A stretch of 64,000 nt of DNA from assembly GCA_033557465.1 (NCBI GenBank), contig CM066043.1, forward strand, positions 113,628,778-113,692,777, read 5' to 3'. Shown piece after piece: positions 9,174 to 17,636 of the stretch. A program made the position numbers and the translations under genes. The stretch comes from Ichthyophis bannanicus. Its lineage: Eukaryota; Chordata; Amphibia; Gymnophiona; Ichthyophiidae. Position 1 is the stretch's first letter, and every line of letters begins with the position of its first letter. The notes beneath the pieces are model-generated. The model ran no database searches. It worked only from the letters and a program-made list of their open reading frames with translations, and was not told where the DNA came from.

Positions 9174-11033
9174 ATGCAAAAGCCCGCCTCCGGGTTTAAA
9201 AAATGCACGAAGTGCAGCGGCACTATTTCTGTCACCGACACCCATGAATGGTGTATAAAATGTTTAGGTCCTGACCACTCCATTACGGATTGTGAGTCCT
9301 GTTCCATGATGTCTAAAAGAGGTCTACAGAATCGAGCAGCCAAGCTCAGTACCTTGTTTCCCTCTGATGCAGCTTCGGTTGCATCGACGTCTTCCAGGGC
9401 TGCTTCTTCCTCCCATGGATCTCAGGTAACCAAACTTAAGTCCAGCCGGTCCTCGAAGGGTAAATCTCCCTCTAAGTATCGAGATGCCTCCGGGCTTGCT
9501 CTCGAGGAATCCGCACCGGCAAAATTACCCCGGCGGGACGCTCCGGCTTCCAAAGCTTTATCTATGGGGTCACAGGTTGACATCGATGGCTCGGCCTCGA
9601 CCGATCACCTGTTGTCATGTTCTGGGGTACCGGTGGTCTCCACTGGTACCGACATCCAGACATTGGTTGCGTCGATGGATCAGAATATCCTGACCATGCA
9701 GCATGCCATCACGGCATTCATACAAGCTGCGACGCCTTCGGTACCGCAACAAACTCCGTTGCCAGTACCGACTCCGGCACCGGTACCAATATCGGTTCCG
9801 GTACCAATTGCATCGACATCGGCTTCGGTGTCGACTGCAGCGGTACACTGTTCTGTGATGCCCATCGGTACCGAATCGGTACCGATCACTCCCGATGTCG
9901 ATACCACCCGGTATGCGTATCGGGCTCTGCAGGAGCATCCAGACAGGCGATACTTCGATTCCTCTGAAGACTCTGATGAATCAGAGGCTTCTGTCGAAGC
10001 ATCGGTGATCCATCCTCAGGAGCCCTCTTCTCCAAAAAGGAGAATGTCTCCTCCAGAAGACTTGTCTTTTCAAGACTTCATTAGGGAAGTGGCCAGGGGC
10101 CTTTCCATCTCAGTGGCCCCTGAGACAGAGCCTAGAGCCAAAAAATTAGATATTTTACAATATCCTAAGGCTCCTAAAGAGGCAGCCACTTTACCAGTAC
10201 ATGAGATTCTTTATGATCACATGTTGGGCATATGGGAGACTCCTCTCACTACTTCCCCTCATTCTCGTAGGTTGGACACCATGTATCGTGTTCCTCCTTG
10301 TCCTGGCTTTCATAAGACTCAGCTTCCTCACCACTCCATTGTGGTGGAGTCTGCTATGAAGAAGATAAAGAGTACAAAAAGGCACTCTTCTCCTCCAGGA
10401 AGAGAATGCAGAACCTTAGATGCCTTTGGCAGGAGAATTTTCCAGGCCAATATGCTTGTTGCCAGAATCAACTCCTATAGTCTTTATATGGGGATGTTTC
10501 TAAAAGAAGTTACAGATCACCTGCAAACTTTATCTCCTTTTATTTCAGAAGATAAAAGGGAAGAGTTCCTCACCTGGCTCAAACATGCCCAGGATGTTTC
10601 CAAGTTTTCCAACCGTGCAGCCTTTGACTCTTTTGAAGGTGCCAGCAGAGCCTCAGCTATTGCCATAGGTGCACACAGAGTTGCTTGGTTACAAGCTTCT
10701 GATTTGGAACCCTGGGTTCAGGATGGACTAGGAAACCTTCCTTGTACAGGTGAAAACCTTTTTGGCAAAGATTGGCAAGCAAAGGCCACCCAAATGGATG
10801 TTAATAATTCTGCTTTAGATAGACTTTCAAAGTCTACTTCTGCTCCTTTTAAGAAAAGGTTGTTCAAAAAGGGATTTTTTCCCAAAAAAGGGAAATATTA
10901 TTCTGCTTATGGTCAGCAGTCAAATTCTGCAGGTCGTTTTGCTACAAAGAGACAGCAACAACCGAAACAGGCCAAGCCTAAGGCTGCTAGGACTGCTATG
11001 GCCCAACAGCCTCAGCCTCCTCAGGGCCTTTGA
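9174..11033 (+). CDS. DIRS A1 gag-like protein, intact (619 aa)
   Basis: This is the only intact DIRS frame in the window. The ATG at 9174 is chosen because the following MQKPASGFKKCTKC aligns with the starts of the other copies; the frame is open further upstream to 8907. Residues about 10-45 form a Cys/His cluster, CxxC-x12-CxxC-x4-H-x4-C-x2-C, probably zinc-binding. Residues about 50-120 are Ser/Arg/Lys-rich, and 180-260 are rich in Pro-Val repeats coded by repeated GGTACCG words. An acidic stretch and a conserved block (SPPEDLSFQDFIREVARGLS) follow, then a basic, Gln/Pro-rich tail. It ends at CTT-TGA-C, overlapped by the +1 RT frame. The structural role is inferred from DIRS biology. Confidence 0.88.
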   Translation: MQKPASGFKKCTKCSGTISVTDTHEWCIKCLGPDHSITDCESCSMMSKRGLQNRAAKLSTLFPSDAASVASTSSRAASSSHGSQVTKLKSSRSSKGKSPSKYRDASGLALEESAPAKLPRRDAPASKALSMGSQVDIDGSASTDHLLSCSGVPVVSTGTDIQTLVASMDQNILTMQHAITAFIQAATPSVPQQTPLPVPTPAPVPISVPVPIASTSASVSTAAVHCSVMPIGTESVPITPDVDTTRYAYRALQEHPDRRYFDSSEDSDESEASVEASVIHPQEPSSPKRRMSPPEDLSFQDFIREVARGLSISVAPETEPRAKKLDILQYPKAPKEAATLPVHEILYDHMLGIWETPLTTSPHSRRLDTMYRVPPCPGFHKTQLPHHSIVVESAMKKIKSTKRHSSPPGRECRTLDAFGRRIFQANMLVARINSYSLYMGMFLKEVTDHLQTLSPFISEDKREEFLTWLKHAQDVSKFSNRAAFDSFEGASRASAIAIGAHRVAWLQASDLEPWVQDGLGNLPCTGENLFGKDWQAKATQMDVNNSALDRLSKSTSAPFKKRLFKKGFFPKKGKYYSAYGQQSNSAGRFATKRQQQPKQAKPKAARTAMAQQPQPPQGL

Positions 11034-11034
11034 C
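11028..11034 (+). promoter_or_regulatory. Candidate programmed +1 frameshift site, gag to RT (A1)
   Basis: The gag frame ends CTT TGA C. The RT frame is +1 and reads TTT GAC here. The same heptamer occurs in A2, A3, A4 and A5; B1 and B2 have TTT TGA C. The bacterial prfB shift site is also CTT TGA C, and antizyme genes shift +1 at a UGA as well. The function is inferred from conservation, the absence of a nearby ATG in the RT frame, and conserved RT-frame peptide before the first Met. Confidence 0.5.
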
Positions 11035-12921
11035 TTACAGCTAGAGAACTTAGCCTTTCTGGCTCTAGAACATCCAGAGCCTCTCACCATTCCAGGAAGG
11101 TTAGCTCACTTTGCTCCCAGGTGGGAACAAATCACAGCAGAGCAATGGACCCTCTCCATCATAAGGGAGGGGTACAAGCTTCATTTCTTAAACCTTCCTC
11201 CTCACACCATGGTGAGACAGTTCAATTCTCAGACATCTCTCCTCGACCTTCTGAGTCAGGAGATTGCTACCCTTCTTGCCCAAGGGGCAATAGAAGAAGT
11301 ACCCCTTCTTTAACAGGGCTCAGGGTTCTACTCCCCCTACAGACCCATATTAGATCTCAGAGAATTGAACAAGTTTCTATGCAAGGAGAAATTCAAGATG
11401 ATTTCTCTCGGTACTCTCCTTCCATACCTTCAGAGTCAGGATTGGCTTTGCTCTCTAGACCTCAAGGATGCGTACAACCATGTCCTCATCCATCCAACAC
11501 AGAAGGTTCCTTCGGTTCCTTTATCAAGGGAAGCACTACCAATACAGAGTGCTTCCTTTCGGGCTGGCCTCTGCACCAAGTGTTCACAAAATGCATGGCA
11601 GTAGTAGCTGCATTTCTATGCACTCTAGGGATATTCATATTCCCATATCTGGACGACTGGCTCATCCGAGCTCCATCCCAGTCAGAGGCCCAGACTTCTC
11701 TAACCTGCACAAGACCTATCTTTCAGTATCTGGGACTTGTAATAAACATCCCAAAATCCCATCTCACCCCTACTCAGTCTCTAGAGTTCATAGGGGCCTT
11801 GCTGGATACCACAACTGCAAGGGCCTATCTTCCCCAGGCCCGTTGCCTATGCTTGGTGCAGTTAGCCTCACAAATTCAGTTAAAATCCCATTTAACTGCT
11901 CGAGAGATGTTACAACTGTTAGGCCACATGGCATCCACTGTGCATGTGGTTCCTTACGCTCGCCTTCACATAAAGGCAGCTCAATGGACTCTGTCCACCC
12001 AATGGACCCAGGAATCAGGGTGCCTGTCAGACAAAATAGCAACCTCCAGTCGCCTCTTTTGCTCTCTCCAGTGGTGGAAGTCCACTCAAAATCTGTTGCT
12101 AGGGTCCCCCTTTCAACAGGTGTTACCCCAAGCAACCCTTACAACAGATGCCTCTCCAAGAGGTTGGGGAGCTCATCTTCAAGATCTCTCCACTCAAGGC
12201 ATCTGGTCTTCACAGGAGACATCTCTACATATCAACCTCTTAGAGCTCAGAGCAATTTTTCTAGCTCAGAGTCTTCCACACCCTGCACAGCTACAAGACA
12301 GTCCTCATCCACACGGACAACCAAGTAGCCATGTTCTACGTGAACAAGCAGGGCGGGACTGGCTCTCTGTCGCTTTGCAACGAAGCTCTGAGATTGTGGA
12401 CCTTCGCCAGAGAGCATCAAATTCATCTCATGGCAGTGTATCTTCCAGGGGTTCAAAACTCTTGGGCAGACAGACTCAGTCGAGTTCTGCTTCCATATGA
12501 ATGGTCCCTCCATGGGGACCAGATAGCCAGGATCTTCCGAATTTGGGGAACCGCGGACATAGACCTGTTTGCAAGTCCGTGGAATGCCAAACTTCCCCGG
12601 TTCTGTTCCAGGATTCCGTGTCAGGGAGTTCAGGCCATGGATGCCTTCCTCCTTCATTGGGGGCAAGACTTCCTCTATGCCTTTCCACCCATTCCCCTAA
12701 TTCCCAAGACACTTTTCAAACTTCAGAGAGACAAGGAGTCTATGATCCTCATAGCACCACATTGGCCACGCCATGTGTGGTACCCTCTACTTCTGCATCT
12801 CTCTCAAGCTCCCTCCCTGGACTTGGGATCTGCTCCAGACCTCCTGTCCCAGGAGGAGGGAACGTTGTGGCACCCAAATCCCCAGTCTCTTCAACTCAGA
12901 GCCTGGTTGCTGAAGGCCTAG
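11034..12921 (+). pseudogene. DIRS A1 reverse transcriptase / RNase H
   Basis: RT copies the element RNA and RNase H removes the template. Visible parts in order are GRLAHFAPRWEQIT, LLAQGAIEEVP, ILDLRELNKF, CSLDLKDAYNHVLIHP (motif A), FPYLDDWLIRAP (catalytic YLDD near 11650) and TTDAS near 12140, LLELRA near 12240, HTDNQVA near 12315 and NSWADRLS near 12465 (the four RNase H acids D-E-D-D). A TAA stands near 11311, and about 31 bases coding the FLIPKKTGG block are missing near 11340, so the frame shifts twice. Otherwise the enzyme is well preserved. Confidence 0.9.
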
Positions 12922-13962
12922 ACCTTCAAGATTTGCATCTTTCTCAGCAAGTGAAGGATATCCTTCATGCTTCCAGAAAGCCTTCCACTAGACGTTCCTA
13001 TGCTTTTAAATGGAAAAGATTTACCATTTGGTGTGCAGAGAAAGGTCTTAACCCTCTTGCAATACCTCTGAATTCTTTACTAGAGTATTTGCTGCATTTA
13101 TCTCATGCAGGCCTTAAAACGAATTCAGTAAGAGTCCATTTGAGTGCTATTGCAGCATCCCTTAAGCCTCTCAATGGACAGCCTATTTCCTCTCATCCTC
13201 TTATTGCAAGATTCTTGAGAGGCCTTCTTTTAACTAAACCTCCCATTAGACCACCTCCCGTGGCATGGGATTTGAATTTGGTTCTTGGCCAGCTTATGAA
13301 GCCACCCTTTGAACCCTTAGCCACTACCTCCTTGAAATTCCTTTCCTGGAAGGTTATTTTTTCTCATTGCAGTCACCTCAGCTCGCCGTATCAGTGAGCT
13401 GCAAGCCTTGGTGGCTAATCCTCCTTATACAAGGTTCCATCATGACAAGGTAGTCCTCAGGACTAATCCACGCTTTATGCCTAAAGTGGTCTCATCTTTT
13501 CATCTGAACCAGGAGGTGTATTTACCTGTCTTTTTTCCAGGACCTCATGCATCAAGTGCAGAGAGGAATCTTCATACCCTGGATTGTAAGAGAGCACTTG
13601 CTTTTTACTTACAAAGGACACAGCAACATAGAAAGTCCTCTCAACTATTTGTTGCTTTTGATCCCTCTCATTTAGGACTTCCAGTCTCTAAGAGAACTCT
13701 GTCCAATTGGATTGCTCAGTGTATTTCCTTCGCCTACCAGAATAAGAACCTTTCTCTGGAGGGCCATGTCACAGCTCACAATGTGAGGGCCATGGCAGCC
13801 TCTATGGCTCATCTAAACTCTGTGTTGTCCATCGACCAAATCTGTCGAGCGGCCACCTGGGCCTCGGTTCATACCTTTACAGCCCATTACTGCTTGGGCA
13901 AGGACTCCCGCCGGGATGCCTTGTTTGGTCAGGCTGTTCTCAAACATCTGTTCCATACCTAA
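12900..13962 (+). pseudogene. DIRS A1 tyrosine recombinase (YR)
   Basis: The YR joins the circular DNA intermediate to the target. The frame is -1 to RNase H, overlaps its last codons, and is open back to about 12501 and beyond. The N-terminal core-binding part reads PSTRRSYAFKWKRFTIW. Catalytic residues are the Arg of SARRISEL near 13385, the His and Arg of AHNVRA near 13780 and the Tyr of TAHYCL near 13890. Extra T bases near 13362 shift the frame, and a three-base insertion (VLSID) adds one residue near 13826. The C-terminal FGQAVLKHLFHT then stop matches the other copies. Confidence 0.9.
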
Positions 13963-14076
13963 TCAACTCCTACCCCTAATCCCTGGTTGGATGCCCGAGA
14001 TCCATGGGGGTGAGGTGGAGCCCTTATCAGGGAATCACAACCTTTGGGATCTCCCTGGCATCTCTAGCTGGGGATT

Positions 14077-14176
14077 CCCCATATGTGAAGACTCATTCCT
14101 GCTTGTTCCTGGAGATAGCACAGTTACTTACCTGTAATAGGTGATCTCTGGGAACAGCAGGAATAAGTCTTCACAA
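14077..14176 (+). repeat. DIRS A1 internal complementary region
   Basis: The first part (14077-14115) is the reverse complement of the left terminus (8809-8847). The second (14116-14176) is the reverse complement of the right terminus. The join reads CTGGAGA-TAGCACAG. This is the DIRS-1 hallmark, thought to align the two cDNA ends for circle formation. Confidence 0.9.
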
Positions 14177-14259
14177 CCCACCCACCTCCCTTAGGAGTTG
14201 TATCTCTCTATCTTTCCTTTCCTTTTTCTCTCTCTCTCTTTGTCTCAGCTTAAAACTCG

Positions 14260-14450
14260 AACTGGAGAGAGGCGGTTGGGAAAGGCGGGAAGGCAGCGTG
14301 CAGGCGCTGTGGGATGCTCCCAAAAGCTTTCCTTTTGGACACTGGGGAGCGTTCCCGCGCAGGCTCCGTCGGTACCGACGATACCTATATGTGAAGACTT
14401 ATTCCTGCTGTTCCCAGAGATCACCTGTTACAGGTAAGTAACTGTGCTTT
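14260..14450 (+). repeat. DIRS A1 right inverted terminal repeat
   Basis: It is complementary to the left repeat and contains GTCGGTACCGAC at 14368-14379. The outer end carries CAGGTAAGTAACT, a perfect 5' splice-donor consensus in the plus direction. Confidence 0.9.
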
Positions 14451-14553
14451 ATAGATCTATTGGTTTTAATCCAAAGTGTTTTTATCAAGGTAGTTCTCAT
14501 CTAAAGGTTTCTACATAGATTTATATTAATGTATTATTTAAATTCTTCACCAT

Positions 14554-15471
14554 GTGGTTCTACATCAAAGATTTTTTCACTTACCACTTTTCCAATGCCT
14601 CATTTATTCCTTACGCCGATTGGACACAAAACTGAAATGCTTTAATCCATTTTTTAGAAAATTTGTATGTAAACAACGTTTCATTCAGATCAAACTTATT
14701 GAAGGAGATCATTCTGGAGTCAATCTTAATAGCTATTTACCTAGTTTAAAATGTTCTCTCATCAATCCATGATCTATTAGAAATAAATTACCATTGATTA
14801 AAGATCACATTAGTGGCAATAAATTGGACATTCTTTTTATATTTGAATCATGGTTAACATTTAAAGGCACAGTTTTAATTAATCAATTAAAACCATCAGG
14901 TTATGACATATTTAATCAAAGATTAAATAAAGGAGGAGGAGGAGTAACCATTCTATCTAAGAAGGAATTGCAACTTTCTAAAGGTCCAAATGATTTTTCT
15001 CAAAGTATGGATGTTCTCGTAGTTGAAAACAAGAGTATGTTATTACTCTTAATTTATAAGTCTCCTTCAAATGGTAAAGATCTTTTCAACATAATTGATT
15101 TTCTCTACAGAAAAATCTCTGATAATAGGTTCATAATTGTTCTAGGTGACCTAAACTTACCTTCTATTTCTTCACATTTAACGCAGAGTTTCTTGAGTCT
15201 ATGGATGCCATGGGTTTCAAACAAATAGTTCAACATCCAACTTATATTAAAGGAAATTCTCTAGATCCATATTTATCTGACTCAAATGTTCAGATATAGC
15301 CTATTCCTTGGTCTGATCATCACATTATCCAGTTAAACATTGCTTTGCTTCCCAGTAGATCAAATAAAAATCAACGTAGAAAGTTCCATAAATTTGACGA
15401 AGATCAATTTTTGAAAGAAATTCTTCCTCAGCTTCAAATTAATTCCAGGGATACTGATTTAAGAACTTATA
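14554..15471 (+). pseudogene. L2 LINE endonuclease domain
   Basis: SIRNKLPLIKDHI follows a TGA at 14770. Then come LDILFIFESWL, LNKGGGGVTIL, VLVVENKSMLLLLIYKSPS and FIIVLGDLNLPS, the standard order of an L2 endonuclease. A frame change near 15228 and a stop near 15297 break it. The SDH motif is seen as WSDHHI near 15315. It ends at a reversed CR1 fragment at 15472. Confidence 0.8.
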
Positions 15472-15672
15472 AGATCTGCCATACTGGGTCAGACCAAGGT
15501 CCATCAAGCCCAATATCCTGTTTCCAACAGTGGCCAATCTAGGTCATACGTACCTAGCAGTTTCCCCAAAAGACAGAGGTTCCACAATGCGTGTACTGGG
15601 GCAAACATTGATATCCTGGGTCCCTTCTTAATAATGGTTTATGGACCTTTCCTCCAGGAACTTGTCCAACTT
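15472..15672 (-). repeat. CR1 LINE 3'-end fragment, inverted
   Basis: ATCTGCCATACTGGGTCAG and the following 180 bases are the complement of the CR1 tail at about 7010-7190. The fragment is inserted in the L2 endonuclease-RT region. Confidence 0.85.
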
Positions 15673-15930
15673 TACTCATAAATAGATGGAATTCTTCTTT
15701 ATACCAAGCCGCTTCGGTTCCTATTCAATTTGAAACTCACAAACCTCATACAAGGATTGGAGCAGTATGGTGCACAAAAGAGGTTCGTCTATTAAAAAGA
15801 AAACTTAGGAGGTCAGAAAGGAAATGGAGGAAATATAAAAATTTAAAGGACAAAATAGGCTTCTTCAATATTCTTGAAGATTATTAAACATTATTAAATA
15901 GTAATAAACATGATTACCATACTAATTTAA

Positions 15931-16431
15931 CACTAGAAGCCCCAAAAGGAATTTTACCTAGAAACCCCAAAGTGCATCAATTCACGCATTATCACGACGA
16001 CTGTGTTTAGCATGAAATGCAGATGTGAACTAATGTGAAGTTACTTATTTGTTAAATACGTGCAGTATGTGACATCATTACATGATGTCATCATGTGTTT
16101 GTTGTTTGTAATGTCGGAGTAAAACTGTAAACATTGATTGAGATGCTCCACCTAGTAGGAACATGAATTTATACCTAGAAGTCCCAAAGTACATCAGTTG
16201 ACGCATCCAAGACAATTGAGTGTGTCAATTGACGTACTTCGGGGCTTCTAGGTATAAATTCATTTTCCCGATAAGTGGTGCATCTGTCATTAATTTTTGA
16301 TGCACATATTTGAACATCTTGACCTTGCTAACAAAGTCATGGTACATGACTGACATGGTTCTAGCAGTGGCGCTGGTATACAACTTTGAAGATGCATTTG
16401 CGTCAATTGACGCACTTTGGGGCTTCTAGTG
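15931..16431. mobile_element. piggyBac-type MITE with inner inverted repeats
   Basis: The ends are CACTAGAAGCCCCAAA and its complement, flanked by TTAA on both sides (927-930 and 432-435 of their kilobases, that is 15927-15930 and 16432-16435). TTAA duplication is diagnostic of piggyBac insertion. There is no transposase. A second inverted pair, TATACCTAGAAG and CTTCTAGGTATA, lies inside at about 16170 and 16245. Confidence 0.88.
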
Positions 16432-16435
16432 TTAA

Positions 16436-17117
16436 TTATGTCTGCTCTAAATAAATCAAGAAAATTATTTGATATAGTTAAGAAATTAACAGGCAATCCT
16501 AAGGAAGACAACTCCATGCTTGCTCCAAATGCATCTACAATGGCTAAATTCTATAAAGAAAAGGTGGACATCATTACTTTACCTTTTTATCATTTTAATT
16601 CATCAACTCCTTCCACCATTTAAGGTTGGAATAAATTTACCATTATAGCTAATAGACAACTCGATGATATAATAAAATCTTTAAATACTACTACATCTGC
16701 TCTAGACCCTTTTCCAGCCATATGGATTTGTTTGTCTCGTGATTGCCTTGCTCCTTAAATGTTGAATCTAATTAGCTCATCACTTGAACAAGGATACATT
16801 CCAGACATCCTAAAAACTGCCTCTATCCGTCCCCTTTTTAAAGGTAAGAAGCTTGACATTTCTAAGCCAAGCTCATACAGGCCAATTTCAAGTTTGCCTT
16901 TTATGACAAAAATATTAGAAAAGGCAGCTCATCTCCAACTTCAAATTCATGTAAACAGCTTTGCCCCGCTTGATCCTCAACAGCATGGTTTTAGAATTGG
17001 GCACGGTGTTGAAACTCTTCTTTTGTCATTAATGGATAAGCTTCGCAAAGGAATTGAAAAACCTAATTCTGGATTCATCTTAATATTTCTTGATATATCA
17101 GCTGCTTATGACTATTT
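16436..17117 (+). pseudogene. L2 LINE RT, first part
   Basis: After the piggyBac insertion the frame gives SALNKSRKLFDIVKKLTG, then LEQGYIPDILKTASIRPLFKG, YRPISSLPFMTKILEK, DPQQHGFRIGHGVETLLL and LIFLDISAAYDYF (motif A Asp). A stop near 16621 and another near 16757 break it. It is cut at about 17118 by a SINE/LINE tail. Confidence 0.8.
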
Positions 17118-17263
17118 TGCATGATTGTTCCCTGTAAAATAGTTATCTCCATGTTATAATGCCCTGTTCAATGTAATTTCAGTTTGTTCATTGTAAACCG
17201 CACTGATGCAGAATAGCGCGGTATAAAAGAGAATGTAAATAAATAAATAAATAAATAAATAAT
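17118..17263 (+). repeat. L2-type tail (3' part of an L2-tailed SINE)
   Basis: GTTCCCTGTAAAATAGTTATC through GTAAACCGCACTGATGCAG to an AAATAA array matches, in the opposite direction, the tail of the complete SINE at 24128-24424. It interrupts the L2 RT. Confidence 0.75.
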
Positions 17264-17636
17264 CTATTATTTAGATTGCAAGAAATCGGCTTAAAAGAGA
17301 AAGTTCTTTCATGGCTTAAATCATCTCTATCAAATTGATCTATTCAAGGAAAAATGGGTAATATTATATCAAATCCATTTTTTCAAAAGTTAGGCATTCT
17401 TCAAGGGTCCGCGTTATCTTTCCTTTTTAATTTATACATCCAACCTATCTGTAGCATAATCAAGAGTCATGGCATTTTTTATCATCTGTATGCCAATGAC
17501 ATTATGTTATATACTCATTTCAATACTAAGCAGCTACAATTAGATAAAATAAATGAATGCTTCAGCAGTATCACCACTTGGTTGGCTGATCATAATTTTT
17601 ATTTAAATTTTGATAAAACAGAAAGTCTCTTTATAA
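17264..17636 (+). pseudogene. L2 LINE RT, catalytic part
   Basis: The frame gives QEIGLKEKVLSWLKSSL, then GILQGSALSFLFNLYIQPI and YANDIMLYTHF, where the family has YADDTQLY. Asn replaces the first catalytic Asp, so this copy could not polymerise DNA. It ends at the hAT insertion at 17637 and the protein resumes at 20244. Confidence 0.8.

Larger units (their letters stand above)
8809..14450 (+). mobile_element. DIRS retrotransposon copy A1
   Basis: The left end is TCTCCAGGAACAAGC at 8809 and the right end is GTAAGTAACTGTGCTTT at about 14450. Inverted terminal repeats flank gag, RT/RH and tyrosine recombinase, and an internal complementary region precedes the right repeat. There is no target duplication, as expected for recombinase-mediated insertion. 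It sits in the 5' part of the L2 LINE. Gag is intact; RT/RH and YR carry breaks. Confidence 0.93.

Noticed and set aside
11310..11345. Intron in the A1 RT gene
   Set aside because: Relative to A2 the bases are missing, not added; it is a small deletion of about 31 bases with short matching sequence at its edges.
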